Source: a bacterium (GTDB lineage: Bacteria > Patescibacteriota > Minisyncoccia > JAJYZQ01). Taken from it: a stretch of DNA of 7,910 bases. Positions 1-6,211 of this stretch are shown piece after piece. Both the position numbers and the translations under genes were made by a program. How positions within the stretch are numbered: position 1 is the first letter of the stretch; each line of letters opens with the position of its first letter. Below the pieces are notes generated by a model. It was not told the DNA's origin. It saw only the letters and a program-made list of their open reading frames with translations, and made no database searches. The stretch covers positions 1 through 7,910 of the forward strand of contig JAJYZQ010000009.1 of assembly GCA_021799835.1 (NCBI GenBank). The letters are read 5' to 3'.

Positions 1-118
1 GTGCCTCATTGCTTGGCAGTTGATGTCCTGAGCGTGCGTGCATAACCAATACACCGCCCACAATAATAACCACAATAATAACGCCGAGCACGGTCAGAAC
101 TTTTGATTCCCGAGACAT
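1..118 (-). CDS. N-terminal fragment of a single-pass membrane-anchored protein
   Basis: Only the first 39 codons are inside the window; the gene continues past the left edge. The start is the ATG at 118-116. The peptide begins MSRESKVLTVLG, followed by a Val/Ile/Gly-rich hydrophobic stretch at about residues 7-26. It then turns polar (HARSGHQLPSNEA), so it looks like an uncleaved signal anchor with the main domain outside the membrane. There is no lipobox cysteine and no clear signal peptidase I site. In CPR genomes this kind of short anchor often precedes a thioredoxin/DsbA-like domain, but nothing visible here identifies the domain, so the function is unknown. No Shine-Dalgarno sequence precedes the ATG. 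A promoter-like sequence lies about 30 bases upstream, in the gap after the mutase gene. Confidence 0.6.
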   Translation of the reverse strand, partial: MSRESKVLTVLGVIIVVIIVGGVLVMHARSGHQLPSNEA

Positions 119-146
119 AAGAGAAAGCAAATAATATTATACGCTC

Positions 147-175
147 ATCATACCACACTATAAAAATGCGAACAA
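147..175 (-). promoter_or_regulatory. Probable promoter of the left-edge membrane protein gene
   Basis: Read on the minus strand, TTGTTC (175-170) and TATGAT (152-147) are separated by 17 bases. TGG directly precedes the -10 box, giving an extended -10. The predicted transcript starts near 140, leaving a leader of about 22 bases before the ATG at 118. A second -10-like TATAAT at 141-136 would leave only about 12 bases of leader and has a weaker -35. This is a sequence-based prediction only. Confidence 0.45.
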
Positions 176-183
176 CGAGACCG

Positions 184-194
184 CTGGTATTATA
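184..194. repeat. 11-base direct repeat CTGGTATTATA, left copy (second copy at 2032-2042)
   Basis: CTGGTATTATA occurs at 184-194, overlapping the mutase stop codon, and again identically at 2032-2042 upstream of the same gene. The copies bracket the mutase gene. Read on the minus strand each gives TATAATACCAG, a perfect -10 box. The right copy lies in a convincing promoter. The left copy has no good -35 at 16-18 bases, so it may be a weak promoter for the left-edge gene or chance. Confidence 0.4.
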
Positions 195-1998
195 CGAGCA
201 ACCGCTCTATTGTTTGCGCAAGATCTTCCGCGTTGCGTTCCGCTTTCAGCTTGGCAGCATCCAAACCCATTTGCTCCACTTCTGCGGGACTATAGAACCG
301 CGCAACGTATATTTTCATCTTTGGCTCTGTCCCTGATGGGCGGATAGTAACGCGGTTGCCGCCGCTGTCGTCCAGCAGCAGCACCAAACTATTTTCCGGA
401 TATGTGCGCACTACTTTACTGCGCGCGTAATCAAACGCTTCTCCTTGCGCGCCGTCTACTTTTTTATGGATCGTCAGAGCACCGATCTTTTTGAATGCGT
501 TGCTCTTCAAGCGCTGAAGTGCGGTGGCCATTTGCTGTAACCCTTGTGCGGAAGAAAATGAGATTGATCTCTGCATAAAGCAAAAATAACCGTATGTGCG
601 ATAGAGATCATCCAACGCATCGCCCAATGTTTTTCCTTCTTGGTTAAGCGCCGCTGCATATTGTGCGAGCAGCAGGCCGGCTGCTGCGGCATCTTTTTCA
701 CGGCAGTATTCGCCAATCAAGAATCCGTGGCTTTCTTCTCCGCCAAAAAGAAAACTCTCCCCTCGCGCAATAAGCGTATGTACCGTATCGGCAATATATT
801 TCATACCAACGGGCAGATAACCGATCGTTTGTATGGCATGCGCACAGGCAATGGCCGTAATGAGATCCGACGTAACCGTGGTCTTCACGATATATCTGGT
901 GCGCTTTGCTGCAGCGCCCCGTGCAGCAGTAGCGAGAAATTGCGTGATCAATGCGCCGATCTGGTTGCCGTCCAGAAATATGAACTTGCCAGACCGGTCT
1001 TTATACATTGCACCGAGGCGATCAGCATCCGGATCTGCGACCAGCAACAGCTGAACGCGCGGATATTTTTGGGCAGTGCGCAATGCGGCATCATACACCG
1101 GCAAGCGCTCGGGGTTGGGGAAGTGTTGGTCAACCGTGGAAAAATCGGGATCCGGCCGACACTGCTCAGCCACCCTTTTTACCGGAAATCCCGCTTGTAC
1201 GAGGACTGGATAGAGCGAACTCATTGCGGTGCCGTGAAGCGCGGAGAAAACAAGGGGGAATGCTTTTATATTTTGCGTTCTTTTTATCGGCGACTGCTTG
1301 AGTACTGCAGCGATATAGTGCGCATCTATGCGCGCATCAATGAAGCGCAATAATTTTTTTGCTTCTGCTTCTTTGCGCGGGAGAGCAGTGATCTTCTTGA
1401 CTGCACCAACCTTCCGCATAATGCGCTCATCCTCAGGATGGACATACTGGTATCCTTCTGCATTATATGCCTTAAAACCATTATATTCTGGAGGATTATG
1501 GCTTGCGGAAATCACCACACCGGTTTGCGCATGGAGTGCACGGATGGCAAATGAAAGCTCGGGAGTGGCGCGCGGTGCGGAAAATACATACGTCTCAATG
1601 CCGTGCGCGCAAAATACTTCTGCGGTCGCTAGCGCAAATTCCCGCGACCGATACCGCGTATCATATGCAATGACAGCGATGATGCGCGGGAGATGATATT
1701 TTTCTTTCACATATTCCGCCATGCCTTGTGCGCCCTCGGTGATTGTCCGCTCATTCATACGATTCGGCCCCACGCCCATCTTGCCGCGGCGGCCGGCGGT
1801 TCCAAATGGCAAAACCTGAAAGAACGCATCATCCAATTCTGCCCAATCCTTTGCTTTTATCAGATTTATGATATCGTTTTGAAAGGAAGCATATTCCGGC
1901 TCGGTGAGCCATTTGGTGATATTGGCGAGTGCGGATGCTGATATCTTCTTTGCGCGCAGTGCGGCGGAAAGTTCAGCAGCATAGTTTTGCGTATTCAT
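190..1998 (-). CDS. Alpha-D-phosphohexomutase (phosphoglucomutase/phosphomannomutase, PgcA/PGM2-like)
   Basis: A 602-residue cytoplasmic enzyme of the alpha-D-phosphohexomutase superfamily, which interconverts hexose 1- and 6-phosphates and so links glycolysis to sugar-nucleotide supply. All four family signatures are present in order. The substrate-entry motif FGTAGRRG is near residue 65. The catalytic loop ISASHNPPEYNG carries phosphoserine Ser166. The Mg-binding loop is DPDADR (Asp322, Asp324, Asp326). The sugar-binding loop is GGEESHG (419-425), and the C-terminal phosphate-binding loop is RPSGTEP (553-559). The length and the GPNRMNERT stretch after the first motif resemble Bacillus PgcA and PGM2 more than the roughly 450-residue ManB/GlmM forms. 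Glucose 1-phosphate is the likeliest substrate, but mannose or pentose phosphates cannot be excluded from sequence. The start ATG at 1998 follows a leader without a Shine-Dalgarno sequence. The gene is divergent from tgt. Confidence 0.93.
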   Translation of the reverse strand: MNTQNYAAELSAALRAKKISASALANITKWLTEPEYASFQNDIINLIKAKDWAELDDAFFQVLPFGTAGRRGKMGVGPNRMNERTITEGAQGMAEYVKEKYHLPRIIAVIAYDTRYRSREFALATAEVFCAHGIETYVFSAPRATPELSFAIRALHAQTGVVISASHNPPEYNGFKAYNAEGYQYVHPEDERIMRKVGAVKKITALPRKEAEAKKLLRFIDARIDAHYIAAVLKQSPIKRTQNIKAFPLVFSALHGTAMSSLYPVLVQAGFPVKRVAEQCRPDPDFSTVDQHFPNPERLPVYDAALRTAQKYPRVQLLLVADPDADRLGAMYKDRSGKFIFLDGNQIGALITQFLATAARGAAAKRTRYIVKTTVTSDLITAIACAHAIQTIGYLPVGMKYIADTVHTLIARGESFLFGGEESHGFLIGEYCREKDAAAAGLLLAQYAAALNQEGKTLGDALDDLYRTYGYFCFMQRSISFSSAQGLQQMATALQRLKSNAFKKIGALTIHKKVDGAQGEAFDYARSKVVRTYPENSLVLLLDDSGGNRVTIRPSGTEPKMKIYVARFYSPAEVEQMGLDAAKLKAERNAEDLAQTIERLLV

Positions 1999-2012
1999 AA
2001 CAAAAACAATTA

Positions 2013-2041
2013 CTGATCATCGGTAGAGCCACTGGTATTAT
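2013..2041 (+). promoter_or_regulatory. Promoter of tgt, overlapping the divergent mutase promoter
   Basis: TATTAT at 2036-2041 is preceded by TGG, giving an extended -10. A poor -35 (CTGATC, 2013-2018) lies 17 bases upstream. Predicted initiation is near 2048, so the leader before the ATG at 2071 is only about 23 bases and has no Shine-Dalgarno sequence. The extended -10 probably compensates for the weak -35. Confidence 0.45.
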
Positions 2042-2065
2042 ATCCCCGAACCAATATTTTCCCAA
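2037..2065 (-). promoter_or_regulatory. Promoter of the phosphohexomutase gene
   Basis: On the minus strand TTGGGA (2065-2060) and a perfect TATAAT (2042-2037) are separated by 17 bases. Predicted initiation is near 2031, giving a leader of about 32 bases before the ATG at 1998. The -10 box shares five base pairs with the -10 box of the opposing tgt promoter. Confidence 0.55.
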
Positions 2066-2070
2066 ATTAT

Positions 2071-3276
2071 ATGGCATTTTCTTTTACCATTACCAAGCGC
2101 GATCGGTCCAGCATGGCACGAACCGGTGTCATTGAAACACCGCACGGAGCGATCCATACGCCAGCATTCGTACCGGTTGCGACCAAAGCAGCATTGCGCG
2201 GCGTCAGCTTAGCAGGCGCGCAAGCGGCAGGAGCGGAAATATTTATGATGAACACGTTTCATCTGTTTTTCCAAGGCCAGCACCGCATCATCAGCGAACT
2301 CGGCGGGCTACATACTTATGCGCACACCGATCTCCCCCTTATGACCGATAGTGGTGGGTTTCAGGTGTTCAGTTTGGGATTTGGACGCGAGTACGGACTG
2401 GGAAAGCTGAGCGAAGCCAACAATCCTGGCAACGCGCTGCATTATGCTGCGCATCCCGATCCACGACACAAGAATCTTGTTACCATAACCGAAGACGGCG
2501 TTACTTTTACCTTGCCGGAAAATGGCAACCGGCTGGAACTTACGCCCGAGAGTTCTATGGCGGTCCAGCGAGATCTCGGCGCCGACATTATATTCGCATT
2601 TGATGAATGCACGCCGCCCACCGCATCAGCAGACTATACTGCTGCAGCTGTAGAGCGCACGCATCGCTGGGCAAAGCGAAGCATTGCGGCTGCCTCTTCC
2701 CATCAAGCATTGATGGGCATTGTACAGGGCGGCGATTATGTGCATTTGCGTGAACACGCGGCGCGCACCATCGGCGCTATGGATTTTTTCGGCTTTGGCA
2801 TTGGCGGATCGTTCGGCAACTCATTCGGCGATTCCAAAACATCAATGTACGCAATCGTGGAAAAAGTGAATGCCGTTCTGCCGGAAGGAAAACCGCGACA
2901 TCTCCTCGGCATTGGCGAGGTAGATGATCTTATTGAAGCAGTACAGCGCGGCGTGGATACGTTTGACTGTGTTATCCCTACGCGCTGGGCGCGGCATGGC
3001 ACGGCAATGACCGCAGCCGGACGCGTCAATATTCGTGCAGCAAAATATTTGCGCGATACCGCACCACTGGATGCTGCTTGCGTATGCGCAGTTTGCCAGA
3101 CCTATTCGCGTGCTTATTTGTCGCATCTTTCCCGCGAAAAAGAGATCTTCGGCGTTATGCTTCTCGCGGAACACAATATTCACTTCATACTGAACCTGAT
3201 GGAACGCATACGGCACGCCACCAGCACGGGAACACTCTCAGCACTCAAAAGTGAATTTGCGGCGTACTATAAATGA
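2071..3276 (+). CDS. tgt: tRNA-guanine transglycosylase (queuine tRNA-ribosyltransferase)
   Basis: A 401-residue cytoplasmic enzyme that exchanges guanine at wobble position 34 of GUN-anticodon tRNAs for a queuine precursor (preQ1 in most bacteria). The family landmarks are visible. NTFHL is at 61-65. MTDSGGFQVFS is at 91-101, with general base Asp93. FDECTPP starts at 177. The IVQGG substrate loop is at 217-221 and GIGG at 243-246. TFDCVIPTR carries nucleophile Asp299. The zinc site is Cys337-x-Cys339-x2-Cys342 plus His368. Between FSLGF (to residue 104) and the conserved ITEDGVTF (from 139) there is an insertion of about 30 residues compared with the Escherichia coli or Zymomonas enzymes. 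The catalytic core looks intact. No queuosine biosynthesis gene is nearby, so the source of the base, de novo or salvaged, is unknown. Confidence 0.96.
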   Translation: MAFSFTITKRDRSSMARTGVIETPHGAIHTPAFVPVATKAALRGVSLAGAQAAGAEIFMMNTFHLFFQGQHRIISELGGLHTYAHTDLPLMTDSGGFQVFSLGFGREYGLGKLSEANNPGNALHYAAHPDPRHKNLVTITEDGVTFTLPENGNRLELTPESSMAVQRDLGADIIFAFDECTPPTASADYTAAAVERTHRWAKRSIAAASSHQALMGIVQGGDYVHLREHAARTIGAMDFFGFGIGGSFGNSFGDSKTSMYAIVEKVNAVLPEGKPRHLLGIGEVDDLIEAVQRGVDTFDCVIPTRWARHGTAMTAAGRVNIRAAKYLRDTAPLDAACVCAVCQTYSRAYLSHLSREKEIFGVMLLAEHNIHFILNLMERIRHATSTGTLSALKSEFAAYYK

Positions 3277-3424
3277 AGCCATTGGTGGAATTATGCCCAC
3301 TTGCTCCGTCAATGGACCAAATAACGTACTGCACAATTCTTACACATCACAATCCTGAGATTCTAAAGTTCATTTAAGATAAGTAGCTTTTTCCTTTCTT
3401 TATAGCTTTAATAGTATTTCAGGC
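3277..3424. other. Non-coding spacer after tgt
   Basis: This AT-rich stretch after the tgt stop codon has no credible ORF, RNA gene or strong terminator. A loose inverted repeat (CCATTG at 3279-3284, CAATGG at 3310-3315) has a 25-base loop and no following T tract. A T-rich run at about 3388-3405 lacks a convincing stem upstream. How tgt transcription ends is therefore not visible. Confidence 0.5.
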
Positions 3425-3471
3425 CGAGATTCCCGCTTTCGCGAGCCTGCCTGCCGGTAGGCAGGAATGAC
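3425..3471. repeat. Compound palindromic intergenic repeat
   Basis: The element starts with CGAGATTCCC (3425-3434) and contains a hairpin with 7-bp arms, CCTGCCT (3446-3452) and AGGCAGG (3459-3465), around the loop GCCGGT. The outer parts ATTCCCGC, TTTC and GCG (3429-3443), together with GGAAT (3464-3468), look like the two arms of an older hairpin interrupted by the inner one. Parts of the same element recur at 5247-5271. It lies upstream of the LUD gene promoter and is not coding. It resembles REP-like dispersed repeats seen between genes in CPR genomes. Whether it is mobilised, or acts as a transcription attenuator or RNA stabiliser, cannot be told from one window. Confidence 0.65.
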
Positions 3472-3498
3472 GCGAGCCAGTAAGCATCAATATCAAAG

Positions 3499-3527
3499 TT
3501 GCTGGCGTTTTGTTCTTTTGGTATAAT
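3499..3527 (+). promoter_or_regulatory. Promoter of the LUD-domain/ABC transporter gene group
   Basis: TTGCTG (3499-3504) and a perfect TATAAT (3522-3527) are separated by exactly 17 bases, with TGG in front of the -10. Predicted initiation is near 3534, leaving a leader of about 36 bases before the ATG at 3570. This promoter decides the start of the next gene. The reading frame is open from a TTG at 3510, but that codon lies inside the promoter spacer and would not be transcribed. Confidence 0.7.
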
Positions 3528-3569
3528 GAGATTTATTGTGTGCCATTAACCGTTAATCATTTTACTTTT

Positions 3570-4181
3570 ATGGATTATAACACCATCCCCAATGATGCCG
3601 CTCTCGCAGAGACCGTGCAAAATATGCAAGGGCGCGCATTTGATGTATCCGTGGTAGACACTCGGGAACAGGCGCTAGACGCTATCATTAAGATGATCCC
3701 GCAGGGCGCTACCGTAATGAATGGCTCATCCACCACTTTACAGGAGATCGGTTTTGTGGACTATCTTCAAAAGAACGAACACGACTGGCAAAATATGCAC
3801 ACTTCCCTGCTTGCTGAAAAGGATCCCGCGAAACAGCGTGATCTGCGCCGCGCATCAGTGACCGCGGACTATTTTCTCGGTAGCGTGAATGCTATTGCCC
3901 AAACCGGCGAGCTGGTGGCTGCAGATGCCACGGGAAGCCGGATAAGCGCGTATGTTTTTCCCGCCCGCCACGTTATTATCGTGTCGGGAACAAATAAAAT
4001 AGTCCCCACGCTCGCCGACGCTCTCGCGCGCGTGCGGGAACACGTTTATAATCTGGAAGATGAGCGCGCGAAAAAAGCGTATGGCTTCGGCACGTCTCTC
4101 GGCAAGCTGGTCATCATAGAAAAAGAAGCTCTGCCGCATCGCCTTACGGTGATCCTCGTAAAAGAAAAACTGGGATTCTAA
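3570..4181 (+). CDS. LUD-domain protein (LutC/YkgG-like, DUF162)
   Basis: A 203-residue soluble protein of the LUD superfamily, named after LutC-type lactate utilisation proteins. Visible signatures are IPQGATVMNGSSTTLQ (43-58, phosphate/nucleotide-loop-like), ADYFLGSVNAIAQTGELV (99-116), ADATGSR (118-124), VSGTNKIV (138-145) and the C-terminal LTVILVKEKLGF. It is a stand-alone domain: there are no LutA or LutB partners and no Fe-S cysteine motif. Lactate oxidation is therefore not supported and the biochemical role is unknown. Short stand-alone LUD proteins of this form are common in CPR bacteria and in anaerobes. I chose the ATG at 3570 because the promoter overlaps the upstream in-frame extension and homologues start near M-x-Y. 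No Shine-Dalgarno sequence is visible. The ABC ATPase gene starts 18 bases after its stop, so the two are probably co-transcribed. Confidence 0.88.
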   Translation: MDYNTIPNDAALAETVQNMQGRAFDVSVVDTREQALDAIIKMIPQGATVMNGSSTTLQEIGFVDYLQKNEHDWQNMHTSLLAEKDPAKQRDLRRASVTADYFLGSVNAIAQTGELVAADATGSRISAYVFPARHVIIVSGTNKIVPTLADALARVREHVYNLEDERAKKAYGFGTSLGKLVIIEKEALPHRLTVILVKEKLGF

Positions 4182-4199
4182 TTATTTTTCTCTCCTGCC

Positions 4200-5186
4200 A
4201 TGGCTGACCAACAAGAACATGCGATAACGGTCACCGAACTCACAAAAAAATTCGGCGATCTTACTGCGGTGAATGGCATTTCATTCTCCGTAGATCACGG
4301 AGAGATCTTCGGATTTCTCGGCCCAAATGGTGCAGGCAAGTCCACGACCATCAGTATGCTCATTACTATTGAAGCGCCGACCGCGGGAGATGCCATCGTC
4401 AACAGCTACCGCATTTCTTCCCAACGCGACGAAGTGCGCCGATCAATTGGCGTCGTATTTCAAGACCCATCGCTTGACGATCATCTGTCTGGCGAGGAAA
4501 ACCTCTATTTTCACGCTATGCTTTATGGTGTGCCGACAAAAGAATATCGCGAGCGACTGAAGCAGGTGCTTGACCTGGTCGGCCTATGGGACCGGCGCAA
4601 AGAGATCATCAAGACATATTCCGGCGGTATGCGACGGCGCCTGGAAATAGCGCGAGGTCTTGTGCATCATCCTTCTATTTTATTTTTGGACGAGCCGACC
4701 GTTGGTCTAGACCCTCAAACGCGCGCCAATATCTGGCAATATGTCATCCGACTCAAAAAAGAGCATGCGATGACCATCTTTCTCACCACGCATTATATGG
4801 ATGAGGCGGAATATTGCGATCGGATTGCGGTGATGGATCATGGCAACATTATTGCTCAAGGCACGCCGAACGAATTAAAATCTATGATCGGCGGAGATGT
4901 GATCACCATTCATACCGCACAAAAAGATGCGCTTGCTGCAGAATTGAAAGAAAAATTTGACGTTACTTCCCAGCAAGAAGACGGCACACTCACTATTAAG
5001 ATCAAAGATGGCGGCTCATTTATGCCAAAATTATTTAATAGTATCGCAACGCCCATAGATCACATTGAATTGCGCCGGCCGACACTGGATGATGTATTTC
5101 TTCATTTGACCGGCACGCGCATCCGAGAAGAGCAGGGGTCCGCCACCGATATGATGCGTATGCGCCATATGCGGCAACCGCGATGA
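4200..5186 (+). CDS. ABC-2 type transporter ATP-binding protein (DrrA-like)
   Basis: A 328-residue ATPase subunit of an ABC-2 exporter, acting on the inner face of the membrane. The motifs are complete: Walker A GPNGAGKST (41-49), Q-loop Gln88, signature YSGGM (140-144), Walker B ILFLDEP (160-166) with Glu165, D-loop GLDP, and switch His198. The C-terminal extension ending RRPTLDDVFLHLTG (292-305) is typical of the DrrA subfamily, which pairs with drug, lipid or glycan exporters. The substrate cannot be assigned. After it comes an Arg/Met-rich tail of roughly 20 residues that the family does not need. The ATG at 4200 follows a T/C-rich leader without a Shine-Dalgarno sequence and sits 18 bases after the LUD gene. 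The partner permease follows after 161 bases, an unusually wide gap for such a pair, occupied by repeat-like DNA. Confidence 0.93.
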   Translation: MADQQEHAITVTELTKKFGDLTAVNGISFSVDHGEIFGFLGPNGAGKSTTISMLITIEAPTAGDAIVNSYRISSQRDEVRRSIGVVFQDPSLDDHLSGEENLYFHAMLYGVPTKEYRERLKQVLDLVGLWDRRKEIIKTYSGGMRRRLEIARGLVHHPSILFLDEPTVGLDPQTRANIWQYVIRLKKEHAMTIFLTTHYMDEAEYCDRIAVMDHGNIIAQGTPNELKSMIGGDVITIHTAQKDALAAELKEKFDVTSQQEDGTLTIKIKDGGSFMPKLFNSIATPIDHIELRRPTLDDVFLHLTGTRIREEQGSATDMMRMRHMRQPR

Positions 5187-5246
5187 ACATAACTGTTTGT
5201 CATTCCGAATTTACTTGTCTTGTTATAACGGCAATGTCATCCTAAA

Positions 5247-5317
5247 CCTGCCTACCCGCTTCGAGATTCCCACTGGAGTTTACCCTGCTCAGCGGGGCGA
5301 GCCGTCAGGCAAACTTG
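5247..5317. repeat. Degenerate dispersed repeat between the ABC ATPase and permease genes
   Basis: CCTGCCTACC (5247-5256) is identical to the reverse complement of one arm of the hairpin at 3446-3465. CGAGATTCCC (5262-5271) is identical to 3425-3434. An imperfect stem follows: AGTTTACCCTG (5277-5287) against CAGGCAAACT (5306-5315), with a GC-rich loop. The gap (5187-5347) holds no credible ORF. TTGTTT (5315-5320) and TATAAC (5337-5342) form a weak possible promoter that would start almost on the permease ATG. Confidence 0.5.
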
Positions 5318-5347
5318 TTTCCGGATCATGATAACATATAACACTCT

Positions 5348-6121
5348 ATGAAAAGCATTGTAGTATTATGGCAGCGGGAAGTGGTGCGCTATGGCCGCGA
5401 CTGGGTCAGGGTCATTTCAAGCGCAGTGCAACCGCTCACTTTCCTCGTTATCTTTGGCTTTGGCTTTCAAAGCACGCTTTCAAAAGCGGGGTTTGGCATT
5501 GGGTTCTTGCAATTTATGTACCCCGGTATTATTGCGATGAATATTATGGGCGTTGCAATGTTCTCCACTATTTCCACCGTATGGGATCGCGAGTTCGGCT
5601 TTCTCAAGGAAATCCTTGTCGCACCAGTGTCTCGCACATCCATTGCGCTGGGAAAAACGTTAGGCGCGACAACGATATCCGCAGTTACCGCGCTTATCTT
5701 ACTGGTCATTGCACCATTCCTTGGCATTCACCTTTCTTGGTATCTCGTGGTCTTTCTCTTTTTGATGATGGTGCTGCTCGCCTTTACCATTTCCGGTTTT
5801 GGACTGCTGGTTGCCTCACTGATGGATAGCACCGAGCGGTTTGGCATAGTGATGCAATTTATTGTATTTCCAATGTTCTTTCTCTCTGGCGCGTTTTTCC
5901 CGCTTACCTCCGTGCCGCACTGGATGGCTGCTATCGCCCGATTTGATCCTCTTGCTTACGGCGTAGATGCGATGCGCCAGATTATGCTGCGCGGGCAAGA
6001 AAATGCCGCAACGCTTAATCAGATATCTCTCTTCCCCATTCATATTGACGTGCTTTTCCTTGTTGGCATTTCTCTGGCGCTGCTCACTATTGCAGTGGTA
6101 GTGTTCAATAAGCGAGCTTAA
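5348..6121 (+). CDS. ABC-2 type transporter permease
   Basis: A 257-residue integral membrane subunit forming the export channel with the DrrA-like ATPase upstream. About six hydrophobic segments are visible, at roughly residues 24-41, 54-77, 106-127, 131-155, 167-188 and 232-253. The family motif WDREFGFLKEILVAPVSR (79-96) sits in the cytoplasmic coupling region. FFLSGAFFPL (177-186) and DPLAYGVDAMR (200-210) match the conserved end of ABC-2 membrane domains. The length is normal for a half-size permease, which would work as a dimer. The substrate is unknown; drugs, lipids and polysaccharides are all exported by relatives. The ATG at 5348 has no Shine-Dalgarno sequence. It is probably read through from the ATPase gene despite the 161-base gap. 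Confidence 0.92.
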   Translation: MKSIVVLWQREVVRYGRDWVRVISSAVQPLTFLVIFGFGFQSTLSKAGFGIGFLQFMYPGIIAMNIMGVAMFSTISTVWDREFGFLKEILVAPVSRTSIALGKTLGATTISAVTALILLVIAPFLGIHLSWYLVVFLFLMMVLLAFTISGFGLLVASLMDSTERFGIVMQFIVFPMFFLSGAFFPLTSVPHWMAAIARFDPLAYGVDAMRQIMLRGQENAATLNQISLFPIHIDVLFLVGISLALLTIAVVVFNKRA

Positions 6122-6155
6122 CACCGGCATCACCGCTCATCTTACCCCTCCCTTG

Positions 6156-6185
6156 TTGAGTACACGGAGGTGTATGTGGTATAAT
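6156..6185 (+). promoter_or_regulatory. Promoter of the prepilin gene
   Basis: TTGAGT (6156-6161) and a perfect TATAAT (6180-6185) are separated by 18 bases, with TGG just before the -10. Initiation is predicted near 6192, about 20 bases before the ATG at 6212. The leader contains a short AAGG (6198-6201) 10 bases ahead of the start, a weak Shine-Dalgarno candidate. Confidence 0.65.
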
Positions 6186-6211
6186 ACGCTACATAATAAG
6201 GTATTTTCTTT

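Noticed and set aside
640..1353. Long plus-strand ORF (237 codons) antisense to the mutase gene
   Set aside because: It lies wholly inside a gene with all catalytic motifs, has Cys/Arg-rich composition typical of a shadow frame, no recognisable domain and no promoter.
3279..3315. Inverted repeat CCATTG/CAATGG as the tgt terminator
   Set aside because: The stem is only 6 bp with a 25-base loop and there is no T tract after it.
3510..3569. N-terminal extension of the LUD protein starting at TTG 3510
   Set aside because: The codons fall on the spacer and -10 box of a strong promoter, and the family begins near the ATG at 3570.
5197..5229. TTGTCA and TATAAC as a promoter for the permease gene
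   Set aside because: The spacer is 21 bases, too long for a standard promoter, and initiation would be more than 100 bases upstream of the ATG inside repeat-like DNA.
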